Origin: Bryum argenteum
Lineage: Eukaryota > Streptophyta > Bryopsida > Bryales > Bryaceae
Assembly: GCA_037043015.1 (NCBI GenBank)
Contig: CM073328.1
Location: 3,273,409-3,337,408 of the forward strand
Direction of reading: 5' to 3'
DNA: 64,000 bases
Shown here: one piece after another, positions 1 through 18,300 of the stretch
How the letters are laid out: each line of letters begins with the position of its first letter
Numbering within the stretch: position 1 is the stretch's first letter
Made by a program: the position numbers and the translations under genes
The notes under the pieces: generated by a model
The model's database searches: none
What the model saw: the letters and a program-made list of their open reading frames with translations, nothing else
What the model was told of the DNA's origin: nothing

Positions 1-1399
1 TCATGCTCTCCGCGTGCTGCATAGCGTCTGTATTGTAGAAACAAACTAAAAACATTTCCACCTTATACCTATTTTTCCAGGAATGATCCGATCATGCTCT
101 TGAGATGGTTAGAATGATTTTCCATCCTAGCTCCAACTTCCGATGGCATCAGCGCACTTCACCTCCACCGTGGTAAGTCCATGCACGTGTTCTTGTGTCG
201 CAAGCTTTTATGATCCTCAAGCCCTCTCGACTTCAAGTTAACCCCTCCAAAGCCCAAACTCAAAAGCATATATATGTAACACCTTACTAGTTGTGCAGAC
301 ACACTCCATCACCTGAATACAAATCAGAAATCAAGACTTTACTTTCGCTGATTACCTTCACTTGTAGAATTTTGATTGCGCAAAATTTTCCTCAAAAGCA
401 CTCCAGGGAGTCTTACGACACTGACCTGAATTTCATGAAATGTACTCAGATACACATACAAGAACCGACTGCTAGCTAGGCCATCACAAAGAAACAACAA
501 TATCCTTGTCGTACATGCAACCTACGTGATCAATCTCTTGTCTCTTTCAAGAAGGACAAATGCTTGTCCTCTTTGTTTCTCACCTACCTCCCTCTAGCGC
601 ACCAACTCACGAAACAGGAACTGTACGTTTACGTTTCCCAGCAAGCCACCCTATAAGATTCCTGACTTAATGTGCAGAATTAAATGATGCTGCAACGTCT
701 ATGCCTGAAACCACTTGTAGCTACTGCAAATCTCTCTAGACGTATTGAAACTTTAGTTTAGCGGGGTTTCGCAACAAATTAAATTTCGCTTCGTACGTTT
801 GTGCTTTAAACCTTAGAGAATAAACACATATCACCGCACCTCCGCAATCCTACTTCGATCGATTCATTACGATATTCCTAAGTAATAAAATCTTTGCCAA
901 GAAATTTATTGCTGTATTATTTTTTCTTAGCTCCCTGATCGAACCTACCAGGCGATCAAAGGGATCCATCCACAGTATCTCCTAGTAACCTTCTTGCACA
1001 GTCACTTACAAAAAATCGATTGAGATCCGCCTCCCAGCACATTTCTAATTGATCCTTACTCCTACAACTAGTGCACTCTCTCTCTTCTTAGATCCAAGAT
1101 ACACGCTAAAGAAATTAAAGCACATCATTTTCCTCCACAAATAAAAGGTTCATACGCCTCATTACCGTCACAGATATCGATCAAAACCTCCTCTAGCGCA
1201 AGGATCACAAAGCAAGAATCTCCACCCTTGCAATTTTCGCGATAGATCCCATTCCAATCGAATTCAAAATGTCGAACTTAATTCCTAAGCAATTCACAAG
1301 ACGTCTGTCAAATCTTTCCTATTCACATGGCGACGTACCTTGTTGCAAGAAGCGGTAATTACTGAACAATTACAGTCAAGTTAATCCGACTCTTCGCAT
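1..1399. other. No gene recognised
   Basis: Mixed-composition sequence with only short open frames that lack any recognisable domain or splice structure. It is less AT-rich than the DNA from 2.3 to 11 kb and shares the look of the leader-like DNA at 25.4-26.7 kb. It could be the upstream region of a gene lying to the left of the window, but nothing here proves that. Confidence 0.4.
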
Positions 1400-2085
1400 T
1401 ACGCCATGGGATGTTTCTTGCTTTCGCGACAGCGACTCGATCCTGCGCTAACAATTCATGAAGTACTGCAATGTTTTCAAATGTTTTCAATGTTTTCAAT
1501 GTTTTCAAATGCTTTCAATCATTAACGAAAATCGGCCGGCGAAAGCACGTAAGGTATCTTTCCTACTGTACACAAATCAGATGCATCCACACCGCCACGC
1601 ACAGCCTTCTTCATAGAAACTTACTGGCGATCATGAATCAGTACCAGCAAATCATTATCCTCTCCTCTCTCTTCGGGAGACTTCTCCCTTGTTTCTTTAA
1701 CTAATCAAGGCAGCAATCAACGCGATCCTTAAGTACACAATTCATGAAGTATTGCAGCTTCAAATCTTTAAAGTATTAACAAGAATTAGTAGGCAAAGTA
1801 ATAAGATAGTGCATAAGGTGTCTTTCTGCACAAATCAGATGCATACGCACACATTCATGGAAACTTACCGCCGATCAGTGATCGGTAACAGTCGAATCAT
1901 TGTGCTTCCCTGTGCACCACGTCATGGGAGATTTCTTGCTTGTTTCTTACACGGCTCAAGGCAGCAACTAGCCGATCCTGCGCACACGATTCGTGAAGTA
2001 TTAAAGCTTCTCAATGTAAGAAATGAGTTGCTACAAGCATTACCAAGGATTGGCCGGCAACGTAACAAGAAAGCGCGGGTCTTAA
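1400..2085. repeat. Diverged tandem repeat, about 250-290 bp unit, three copies
   Basis: Three consecutive blocks share the same ordered words. A GATCCT...ATTCATGAAGTA(C/T)TGCA-type segment recurs near 1439, 1727 and 1974. A GGCAAxGTAA...ACACAAATCAGATGCAT segment recurs near 1533, 1784 and (partly) 2047. The first copy also carries a short ATGTTTTCAA repetition at 1470-1520. The copies are clearly related but diverged, so this is an old array. Open frames across it are by-products of the repetition. Confidence 0.65.
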
Positions 2086-4384
2086 TAAGTTGCAGGAGGA
2101 CCCCGCCATTTTTTATAAAGGTGGCTGTACAATGAACCGAAGTGACACGCCATGGATCGACAGCGACAAGCAACTGAAGAACAACGATCCGCATCGTCAT
2201 AATGTACTCAACACTCATGAAGAGTATCTTACGTATTCGGAGAGTCATTTTAAAATAAGCCATTTGCCTGAATTTTCATATTTTCACTGATCAAGTTTGT
2301 TCAAATGCAATTTCTACATGCATTAGTTACACTTTTTAACATCGTGAGAAGTTATTGAAACTTATTTTCAGATACAAAAACAAGTGGAAAAATACCTTAA
2401 AGTTTAAGTGGAGTTTTTACTAACACTAATTGTTTCATAAATTGTGAGAAGTCAACAGGAATCATCTTTAACCCCTAAATTTTCTTGTTGCAAAATGATC
2501 TAAGTCACAAAATCTGACCTTTCACAAGATTAAGCTCAATAAATCTCAATCTAAGCATTCTTTAAAAGATTCAACCGTAAGATCTCAAAGTTCACTTGAC
2601 ATTCTTCTCACATACCAAATTTGAACCGTTCATTCTTCATCGTTTGTGAGATTATAATGGTAAAAGTTGGCTGAGTTTTTCTCCTGCGGGAACCTCCAAA
2701 ACCCGTTTCGGGTTTTAAGGAAAGTTAGGGGTTAAGTAAAAAGAAACATGTGACAAAAAAAGCCTTATTGAAGGAATTGTGGTTGCATCATGGCAACATC
2801 CCTTCTCTCCTCAAATCCTCAAATTGGTGTGGTTTTCCCCGCAAATTGATGTGGTATCGCCCTAGCCAGTAACACGACAACACCCTTTGGAGTGATACCA
2901 TGTGGGGTATCTTTATGACACTAGTGGCTAGGTAGAAAGTGGCATTATGTTTACCCCGAGAGGGGTTAGTAGTTCTGCCATTGGTGTGATGACCTTCGGG
3001 CATACATCTAAGGATAGGTCGGCCTGTTGCATAGAAAATAGCTACAAATCTGGAATTCATCAGATGATAGGTTAAAGTGTTGAGATTTTTTCTATTGCAC
3101 CGGCTAATTTTTGAAGAGTTTGAATATCAAGTCGGATTGTCATCTTGTGTTTGTAAATTTGGATGAGTCATGAGGCAAATTGATTTGTTGGTAATGACAC
3201 TAGTTTCTCTCAACGTCCATGCCATTTTCATCCATTGATCAAAGAGCATAGAATTAGGGGTGAAATTAGCATTTGATTCACATTGATTTGTGAAGTCTCC
3301 ATTTCCTACCTTATCTTATACTTGTTGTTAGGGTCCAAGGTATGGGTTACAAAATTTGTCTCATCTACCACAAATACTTAAGAGATATCCAAGAGTTACA
3401 TTTTGAATACTCATAGGTTTCTGTTTTAAACGTACAATTTGCACTATCGTTCGTTCATTCTCCAATCTTCTTACATTTGCCAACTTTTTGTTACGTATTG
3501 TGGTTTTCAACCATTTTTGAGTTGCAAATCATAAGGAGTTGATAAGTTACATACAAATCATAAAATGCAGTCACTCCTACTATACCTTACATCACCCTCT
3601 ATCAAATTTTAGCTCAACAAGAATTCCATAGCGACTCTAAGGTATTTAATCTAAGCCTTCGCGATTGAAAATTGACCCTCCTTTCACGTTGTGATCAATT
3701 TCAAAAACCAGATGGTCCAAGCTTGTGATATTTGTCATACCCTTAGGCGAAGAGGTACTGAATTATTGACCTCCTCTGTATGTCTATGTATTTCTGCACT
3801 TTAGGATTATAAATACGTCGCTTTTGAACAAAAAGAGGTGAGGGGGCTTCCGCTAAAGTTATAGCCAAACCTTGTGCATAAGAAGGTATAGTGAATGTAC
3901 TATGGACTAGGGCCTCAAACAAAGCTCTGAAACACTATTTAGTGTATAGTTAGTGATATACAAATGGAATATTGATAGAATTATTTTCCGATAAAAGATA
4001 TATATATATATATATATAAAAATTGCGTAAACTTTACAAATCTACAACTTCCGCCCAAATGCAAATGGAACGTTGTCTTTTGGAAGAGACACTTTAGTTT
4101 TGTCATATGTAGGATTACCTTGTACTTTCTGTTGTAGTGGAGGAGGGTGGCTTAATGGTGCAAGGAGAGCCTCGAATATATTACCGTCGCACACAAAGGC
4201 TCCAATGTGGTGTCCACTATTGCAATAAGCGCGTATTGAGGCTCATGGAAATGAAAACAAAAAACATGTATAATAGGATAATGAGATTGGTTCACCAATA
4301 AGTTAATAAAAACTGAAGAAAATAGAGTATCACTTGTAGTTGCAAACCAATCTAGTATAATAAAATGAACATGATTTGTGTGTT
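2086..4384. other. AT-rich intergenic DNA, no gene seen
   Basis: No coding region with domain support or splice pattern is visible. The stretch includes one copy of a dispersed repeat (2540-2745) and a short (TA)n run near 4003-4018. Short frames such as the one on the minus strand at 2788-3060 resemble nothing recognisable. Confidence 0.5.
2540..2745 (+). repeat. Dispersed repeat family 1, copy 1
   Basis: This block shares long similarity with 62700-62900 on the same strand: CTCAATCTAAGCATT, then AGATCT(C/T)AAAGTT, then CCAAATTTGAACCGT, then AAAACCC.TTT.GGTTTTAAG, all in the same order. Weaker or inverted relatives lie at 57150-57340 and 58020-58200. The family is unnamed here and no terminal structure was identified. 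Confidence 0.65.
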
Positions 4385-4633
4385 TGTCCTTGGTGATGGA
4401 TGGTCATGATCATGGCAATCATCATTTAGTCATATATATATGGTATGAAGAGTTCTGAAGATTTTGAGTGGTATTTGATTGTTATTAAGAGATTAGTAGA
4501 ACCCAATAATATAACAAGGAGTCAAAGGGACAAGGATTGTGGAACATTTCAAATGGCAGCAAACTAAGGAGATTAAGAAAACATGGGACAAGAACTAGAA
4601 ATTAGGAACGGAGGATGGGAACTAGGAACAAAT
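4385..4633 (+). repeat. Duplicated repeat family 2, unit 1, left half (split by CACTA element)
   Basis: Starting near a TGGTCATG-rich segment, this half matches unit 2 from about 8665: CATCATTTAGTCA, TGGTATTTGATTGTT, ACAAGGAGTCAAAGGGA, GGAGGATGGGAAC. It is interrupted at 4634 by the CACTA element and resumes at 8293. The join reproduces the uninterrupted sequence ACAAATAATGAG found in unit 2 near 8948. Confidence 0.8.
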
Positions 4634-5003
4634 CACTATAAGAAACCCCTGTTTTTTGCGATGTCTTATGTGATGTCCAATATATTTTGTGATGTCTTAC
4701 TGTCTTAAAAGATGTCTTCGAAGACAGGAGGATGTCTGTACGTCTAACAGGCACATTTTGGATTGGAGGGGTATGAAGACATCACCAAACAAGAAGATGT
4801 TGGTGAAGACATGGATGTCTTTGAAGACATCTCGATAGACATCAAACTGCCACGTTGGCAAGGGATTTTGGACTAGCAAGGTAAAAACGACCAAAATTTA
4901 CTCGTGGACAGGGTAAAAAGCATTTCTAATGTTAAAAGAGTAGGTGAATGGGCAGCGGTTTTCAAAAGAAGAAAAAAAACATCACACTTAAGTTTGTTTG
5001 TTT

Positions 5004-5044
<41 letters not shown>

Positions 5045-6344
5045 GCTAAATCATTATGTGACGTGGCAATACTGAAAATACTAATTTCAGGCTATTCTTG
5101 CTATTTTTTCATTGGTCTATTTTTTTAAAAAAATATTAAAATATATAATTATATTTCAATAAAAAATATATTTTTTAAATTTTTATTATATTAAAATAAA
5201 TTAGAATATTGTAATTATGTAATTTTTTATGATTTAAAAATATTTAAATATTTAAAAAATATTATATATAAAATATAATATCTATAAGATAACAATGGTG
5301 CCAAAAAAAAAAGTAAAAGTAATTTTGTGGATATTTAATCCTCAAAAAACACGTGGACATAGATTAATAAAGTTATTTACAACGCTTTATGTACATGGCA
5401 ACAAAAACTCCATGTCGGACCAGTTGACAAGTCATTCAACATGTAGTCGGATGTCTAACACGATGTCCAACTTACCATAACTACAGTCAGGCATGAATAT
5501 CCGCATAGACATCTACTTGGATGTCTATGAAGATGTTTTGCACGACATCCTCCTAAACGTCATTTACTAAAAAGCGGCAGTACTTAAGAGTCTTTTTAGA
5601 ATAATATCAACTTTTTCTCTTACTGCTTGTCCTCCATTGACGCGGGTCTCTGATTGGGGTAATCCTCAAATACTTAAAGAAAATATAAAAAGAAAATAAA
5701 AACAATAAACAGTGTTTTTTGGCTTACTTCAAGAAGGAATTAAATATTATTGATTACTTATAGATTAGATTATTATAGTCTAATGGCAAGACTATACATT
5801 ACTCTATCATTAACAACCAATATTATACAAATTAACGCAAATTTACAAGAAATATGAATTTATGAAAGTAGCTATTTAATACAATTTAGGAGACAATTCT
5901 AGAATAGAATTAGTATTAAGAAAGTTAGTTGGAAAGTTAGTTAGGGTAGAAATAAAATGTAGTTGAGAGTTTAAAAGAGAGCCTATCACCATGGAAGGCT
6001 ATAAATAGTCTCATGATTGTAATTCCACACTTTTTCTATCAATAAAGATTATTTGATTTGTTGTGGAAGAAACTCTAAGACTTACAATATGTGCTTTATT
6101 GTGAAAAGAACTTTAAAGCATCTGGTATTTGATTTGTTGTGAGGGAAAACAAAAAACCTTTCATAGTTAATATGTTGTGATTGAAACCTTGCAGATGTCC
6201 TCAGATGTTTGTGATAATGTCTAAGATGTCTAAGATGACGTTCATGAAAATGTCTAACATGATGTCTATGAAGATGTCGAAGATGACATCTATGACAACA
6301 TCCAGAACCATCTACAGGGATGATTTTCATTGATTTCAATGGAT

Positions 6345-6625
6345 GAACAGAGGCGGCTAGGGTTTGCTGCCGCCGCCATAGTTAGGTCATGAGACCTTTA
6401 AGTAGAATTAGAGGCCGCACGAAGCTCATTTTTGCCTTCATTTTTTCGAAGAGTTAGTGTTTGGAGTGTAGAGGCTAAGGTTTGCTTCTTCATGTGGCTA
6501 GGGTTTGTTGCCGCCGCCATAGTTAGGTCATGAGATCTTCAAATGGAATTACAAAGCTCATTTTTGCCTCAGTTTTTCCAAAGAGTTTGTGTTTAAAGTA
6601 TAGAGGATTTCGAAATTGTTTTCAT
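6345..6625. repeat. Internal tandem duplication in the CACTA element, about 145 bp unit
   Basis: GGCTAGGGTTTG.TGCCGCCG followed by CCATAGTTAGGTCATGAGA and CTCATTTTTGCCT occurs twice, starting near 6355 and 6500, and a decayed third start is seen near 6715. The GC-rich codon-like triplets differ from the AT-rich surroundings, so captured host gene sequence is possible but unproven. Confidence 0.6.
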
Positions 6626-7888
6626 TCAGTTTCAGAATGATTGTTAATTACAATAAGAGAATAGTATTTGTAAAAATCCAATAGCTCTCAAGAGTAGGCT
6701 TCCTTCTTCATGGGGCTAAGATTTGCTACTTAAGAGGTACTGGATTTCAAAAGCATCTTGTACAAGAAACCCTAAGACTTGTAGAATTTGATTTGTTGTG
6801 AAGGAAACTCTAGTACTTGTAGTATTTGATTTGTTGTAGAAGATGTCTATGATGATGTCTGCAAGATGTCTTAGAGCATGTCTATGAAGATGTCTAAATG
6901 TGTTGATGGAATTCTGTTTTGGAAGGTGGGACATAAGGGGTCGGGGCAGCGAGCACGATCTGAGGCCGCGAAGCGACATGCGTGCTTGTAGGTGAGTGGA
7001 ACAGATGTATGTATAGATGTCTATAACGTTGTTTTTAATCATGTCTAGAAGGATGTCTGAAGAAATGTCTAAGCAGATGTTTGCAAGAATGTCTAAGTGT
7101 GTCGATATCTTGTGGTTAGGAAGTAAACCATCTCAACCTAGGTAGTGCAATTAAATGGAATTAAATCAGAATTTTTTTACCTTTACAAACCCTTCTTTAA
7201 ATGCAGTTGATATTGGCTTATTGAATATGTGTAGCGGCGGGACATGCACATGACCATACGGGTATCGACAGCAAGCGATGGAAGTGAAGGGACTTACGGA
7301 GTTCAAATTGTGGGTGCGTAGTATATTGTAGTTTGTTGACAGGCGTATTAGTAAATACTCTAGTTTGTGTTATCTGAGGTTTTAATGACCTAAGCAATAT
7401 ATGTTTGACTCATACTTTTTGATGTGACAGTGTTTACACTTGATGTTATGTGAGACGTCTGTGGATTACAGATCTGATGACTATATAAACATCAAAAAAT
7501 GTCATCCTAGATGTCCTTTCATATGCCCAAAAAACATCAATAGTAACACTATTGCAAACATCATGTTTAACACAAAACGTTCACATCGATGTCCTAGAGG
7601 ATGTCGCTACAAACATCCGAGCAAACATCACAAACTTAATAAGAACATCAACGTAAACATCATTCTACGCACTGGAAACATCTTATAAGACATAAAAATT
7701 GTTTTCTAAGATATTTTGTAAGACATTGCATACGTCTTGCAAGACATCTTGTACAACATCTAAGATGTCTTGCAAGACATTTAAGTCGTCTTAACTGATG
7801 TCTAAAACTATCATGATAGGAGAATAAAACCTCCGCAATATGCTGACGTGGCATGCCATGTCATTTTCCTAAGTCCACATCAACTTTT

Positions 7889-7975
7889 CCCGCGTGCCAC
7901 ATCGGATATTCCCGGGTGCCACGTCAGATTTTCCCGGGTGCCACGTCAGATTTTCTCGGGTCCACGTGGGATTTT
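7889..7975. repeat. 22-bp minisatellite in the CACTA element
   Basis: Four imperfect copies of a unit built on CGGGTGCCACGTCAGATTTT occur head to tail, the last two altered. The unit contains CACGT/ACGT cores, which could be chance plant bZIP-like sites. No function is assigned. Confidence 0.65.
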
Positions 7976-8292
7976 GGCGCCGCCATGTCATCTTTCGTGG
8001 GACCATGTAAAATTCCACATCATGATGAATTTCATCCTCATGTGGCACTGTCCGTCCACTTCAAGCTGATGTGTCATCTACGTGGCACCCACGTGGCACA
8101 TTTTTCACCCTTCCAAAATTACCTTAAGACATCTTTGATCTTAAAACATTTTCTTGTTTTTTAGACGTCTGCTTAGACAGCTGTCATGTCTAGGATGTCT
8201 TATCGTCTATAAGACATCCGAATTAATGTCTACATTGTCTTTTTAGACATCATTTACAACATCACTAAAAACGCAGGTTTCTTATAGTGAAT

Positions 8293-8680
8293 AATGAGAT
8301 CCAAGAACAAATGATGGGATCTAGGAACGATGATGGAAACCAAGAAAGGGAGTTGGGGAACTGGGAACAAAGAACGCAAACCCGAATGGGAGTTTAGAGA
8401 TAGGGAACCATCGATAAAGAAAAGAGAACGGGGAGTGAGAACAGAGAAATGGGAACAAAGGATCCATGGAATGAAGGATATGCTATAAATATTAAAGAGC
8501 ACAAAGAACGAAGACGAACCAAACGGAGACGAAGGGAGTGGAGGTTATGCTATAATTCTTATAAAGGAGTGAGACGGGGATAGGGGTAGTTCTTGAAGAG
8601 CACCAAATAAAGAGCTCACCCATCGGGATGAGAGAAATCTTACTCACAAGTTAATCAAATACATTCATGGTCATGGTCAT
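8293..8680 (+). repeat. Duplicated repeat family 2, unit 1, right half
   Basis: Continuation of unit 1 after the CACTA insertion. It is purine-rich with many GGGAAC and GATGGGA words and ends with AAATAAAGAGCTCACCCATC, matching the end of unit 2 near 9170-9230 (AAATAAAAAGCTCACCCATT). Frames on the minus strand across it are pyrimidine-rich artefacts. Confidence 0.75.
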
Positions 8681-9235
8681 GGTCATGGTCACCATCATTT
8701 AGTCAAGTATACACAACATGAAGATTTTTAAGATTTTTAAGAGTTTCCGTAAGTGGTATTTGATTGTTTTAAGAGTTTATTGGATCCCAATAATAATTAT
8801 TATACAAGGAGTCAAAGGGATAAGGAATATCGAATATAAAATTAGAAGCAAGGAAGGGAATATAAGGGGAGATAAAAAAACATCGGAGGGGAATCAGGAA
8901 CCGGGATTAAAGGATAAGAATTACGAAAGGAGGATGGGAACCACGAACAAATAATGAGAACCAAGGATAAATGATGGGAACTAGGAGCAAATGATGAGAA
9001 CTGAGAATCAATGATGGGATACAAAAAAAAAAAAAGTTGTGGAAGGGGAAACTCAGAAGAAAGCATGGGTAATCAAGAAATGTGGAACATAGGACATGCT
9101 ATAAATCTAACAAGTAGGAGGACCATCAATGAGGGAACCGATAATTGGGGGTAGTTTCTAAAGAGCACCAAATAAAAAGCTCACCCATTAGGACGAGGAG
9201 GACTTTACTCACGAATTAATTAAATATATTTTTTA
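8665..9235 (+). repeat. Duplicated repeat family 2, unit 2 (uninterrupted)
   Basis: This is a tandem copy of the unit that hosts the CACTA element. It begins with a TGGTCATGGTCATGG microrepeat, carries the same word order as unit 1 and preserves the uninterrupted target ACAAATAATGAG near 8948. It ends in a T-rich stretch at about 9230. Confidence 0.75.
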
Positions 9236-9287
9236 CTTTTTATTTTTTATTTAATTTTATGTTTTGTTGAGAGGACATGAGTATATA

Positions 9288-9519
9288 GAAGTCCTAACCT
9301 GTGTCCTCCGGACATGGACATTAAAAATGTTAAATCAAAATTTTAAAAAACAAGTAAAGAAATCCAGACGTAGGTATATAAAAAATTACATAGTTGGAGG
9401 ATTCTCAGTTGGGTATAATTATTTTTTATACCTATGTCTAGATTTTTTACATGTTTTTATAAACTTCGATTTGACCGTTTTGATGTCGGTGTTCTCTAAA
9501 CACAAGTTAGGACTTGTCT
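9288..9519. mobile_element. Fold-back MITE with about 100-bp inverted arms
   Basis: The left arm (about 9288-9390, starting AAGTCCTAACCTGTGT) and the right arm (about 9416-9519, inverse starting AAGTCCTAACTTGTGT) are imperfect reverse complements over most of their length, with a spacer of about 25 bp. Such near-palindromic elements are usually non-autonomous DNA transposons. A clear target duplication was not found, so the superfamily is open. A frame crossing it at 9264-9668 is not considered a gene. Confidence 0.7.
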
Positions 9520-11140
9520 ACTTTTATAACATAATACTGTTCGGCGATCCTTCCTACCCACCAATGTACCAACCTACCAACTTACCTACCTACCAACCTA
9601 AGAACTTACCTACCTACCTACCTTCTTTTATGTTTGAGGAAATGGTAGACACAAGTACTTTTTTTTAATTACCATGTAAAGACCTTTTCGTCAGGACGAG
9701 GGGAACCTTACTAGTCTAGTATAATATCTCTCTTTTTGGTAGGTCGTGTCTCACATTCCTTAATCTCTTTTGCTCGTGCTAAAGGGTCTTGATCTATATC
9801 TTCATCTTCGGTTTAGTGACCAATAAAAGGCACGGGCACTCCACCATTGATGCTTGTTGCCCACTAACCTCTACAAGTAGAGTAAATGTAGACACACAAA
9901 TTTACTACGAACAACCTGCGTTAAGAGATTGGCATTGAACTTCATCTGCTAGGCAGGGCTATAGAAGCAAACTAAAGAGGTCTTATCGAGAAAAGAAAAG
10001 AATCATGCAAGCATGCAAATCTCGCTAATTGCTTTTTTTCCAATGAGCTCCCTCGTGATACATCTAGAGAAATTAGAGAAGATATTGAAGTAAATAAATA
10101 TAGAAAAAATATTAAGGTTATATTAATTTAGGGATGCAAAGAAAAAAAATATTTTATAGGAATAGACATTATATTACCTATATAATAGTTGCTGAACAAC
10201 AAAACATGTTCCTATGTACTTTGTGAATTCTTCACAGTTTAGACGTACCTAATTCAAGTTGCATACGTGGTGAGGTTTTAACTTTTTTTGAAATATGTGT
10301 GCCTAGGCCTTTAAGAGCAAATTGTTAAGAAAGTCAAGGGTGCATATACTTAGAGGCATAATCAATCCAAATCATAACAAGAACTGTATGAATACAAGGT
10401 AAAACTATTTGTTCTTGACATGGGGAGTTTTCTACAACTCTTTGTAAAGTAGAGATGAGAAGGAATCAAATTGATTGGAGTGAAATTTTATACGAAATAA
10501 AAAAGGGCTTAGACAACCCTTGTTGAGGGTGGGAGGTTAAAGAAAGATCATAATACTTTGGGTATCTTTATTGGTTAGGGAGGGGGCTGATGCAAGCATG
10601 GTAACACTACAAGCATAAACATTAAGTATAAAGGGAGAGGAATGTTGAAATGTCCCTTCTAGAGCACATATTTTTCTAAAAACAATATCCAATATGGGCA
10701 TGAGAATATAGTGGGACAAATACCATAATTCACATGTGAGGCATCTAATTGAGTGACATACCCAATTCAAGTTGCATCCCAATTGTATATGAGACTCTTG
10801 GAATATAAGCTAGTTCGAACTTTTCTATGTAATATCTAAATCAGATATTTTTTGATGCACTATAATCCTTACAAACTCCCCTACCAAAAGCAACAAATCC
10901 AAATATGAAAAATAAAGTCTTCGATAAAAAATTGAACGTCAATGAACCTCTAGTTTAGCTTATGAGGTATAGCTTTATAGATCCCTAGTAAGAGGAAGCT
11001 CGCGCTTGGACAGCGGTGGTACGCGAAACGGGCATACGAAAGCCACGTTAGAAGGGGGGCCAGCTGGCGGGTAACAAGAAGCACAAGACCCTAGAAACAT
11101 CCGAGCTTGCAAAACCCGAAGGCCAAGGCATCCCCACTTC
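9520..11140. other. Intergenic DNA, no gene seen
   Basis: There is a short CTACCTAC-type microrepeat at about 9555-9630 and otherwise unremarkable AT-rich sequence. The last 150 bases become GC-richer and contain a CAG run (about 11150-11160). They probably form the promoter and 5' leader of the V-ATPase gene that follows. Confidence 0.5.
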
Positions 11141-11299
11141 GCTTTGCAGCAGCAGCAGCAGAGAGCCGGTGGTGTTTTCACTCCTGTTGCAGCGAAACCG
11201 GAGGTGTAGGTGCGCTACCCTCGCCATAGCCAGCCAGCCAGCCAGAGCTTCCCCTTTCTACCAACACTACTCTTCTCAGATCGCCGCTCTCTCGCCACC

Positions 11300-17031
<5,732 letters not shown>

Positions 17032-18300
17032 ATGTAATCTCTTTTAGTTGGGTCTTATTCAGTAGTTTCGTGTAAAGCGAATTCCTTTGTAATGGCGTGC
17101 ATCATTTGAATATTATTTCTGCTCCTGACAACCTGGTTGACCTTTTCCTTCGGGGAGGGGCCACCGGTTGCGTTGTGTTCTTGTAAACATTGCTCTTACT
17201 GACATCAACGCTTTGTCCCTTGCTTGGTGGTTGTGGATAAATGAGTTCTGTATGGAAAATAATTGAAGGTAATTGTCTAATGTTCGTCGAGTAATAGTAC
17301 GTCCCATGTCCAGACTTGTCTACTTGTGTGTTGCCTGGTTACAGCACTTCTTCAGAGAATCTGAGGAATTCATCTACCGAAGAATCTAATGAAGTAAGTA
17401 AACTCGTTATCAATCACTAACTTGTAACTATCATCAAGCATTGGATCATCACAAGTCCGTTGAGAATTTGACTGATAATTTACTGAACTTGGAAAGTTCT
17501 GAGAAGTATAATTCATTGCATTCCGTAAGCTAATTGCTTACACCATCATCGAGGATGTGACCTTAGCCCTATGAGCTCTCTTAAAAAATCTGACAGGTTA
17601 GGAAGTTGATGTGATGTGTGTTCATGAATTAAGCCAACATGTATGGTATATTGATTTGGCTGACTCAACGTCACAAATTACTTGATAGTGGTCTACCAAC
17701 TATATTTGCAGGTCACAAATGGCGTGGATGGGTGGAGCATGTGAACGTTTGTGACATTTGGCAGTAGTTGGAGAAGATGTTAAACAATCAATCAGAAAAC
17801 CTGGGTTGATATTTCTTCTTGACTTTTTAAACTGATTTAACATTAACCTTTTGTATCACGCTTGCATCAGAGTATTGTTTTTCAAAATTTTGCCACCACA
17901 CAGTGATGGTATCAAAGTATTGTTTTTTAGTTTACTTCCACAGAGTGATGGTATGGAACTCAAAAGCAAGCTTTCGTTGAAAAAAAAAGGACAAATAATA
18001 TTCTAAAACTTCATCAGTGAGTAAAACTAACTTATTCAGAAAAATTGAAAGGAGGAAAGAAACTCTAGCGAAATAAAAATCACAATAATTTGACACAATT
18101 TGTGGGTGCAATTTTGTTTTGCAAGGAGAAACGTATAAAATTTAAACGGTAATTGTGTATCGTATTTTAGAGAAGTGAGTCAGGTGTATACGTATTCATC
18201 AACCGTGGATATAATTTCTCTAAAGTCACATTACTATATTACTCCAACGCCTACATAAGAGACGTGACATTACAGAAGCACGAACATGACTCACAATCAA
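17032..18300. other. 3' flank of VHA-A and intergenic DNA
   Basis: No gene is visible. The first few hundred bases probably include the VHA-A 3' UTR. From about 17.8 to 18.25 kb the sequence is AT-rich, with a short repeated segment AGTATTGTTTTT near 17870 and 17915. Confidence 0.5.

Larger units (their letters stand above)
4634..8289. mobile_element. Non-autonomous CACTA (En/Spm-type) DNA transposon, 3656 bp
   Basis: The left end is CACTATAAGAAACC and the right end is its near inverse (GGTTTCTTATAGTG), the classic CACTA terminus. Both sides carry the 3-bp duplication AAT (4631-4633 and 8290-8292). The interior is packed with GATGTCT and its reverse complement AGACATC in both orientations, densest near the ends, as expected for subterminal transposase-binding repeats. 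No transposase frame is visible, so it would need a partner element in trans. It also contains a long T run (about 4999-5043), a duplicated block at 6345-6620 and a 22-bp minisatellite near 7890-7975. The empty site in repeat unit 2 confirms the boundaries. Confidence 0.93.

Noticed and set aside
4999..5043. Poly(T) run as a retroposon tail
   Set aside because: It lies inside the CACTA element with no target duplication or retroposon body next to it.
9264..9668. 134-codon plus-strand frame
   Set aside because: It runs through the fold-back element and a CTACC microrepeat; hydrophobic low-complexity translation.
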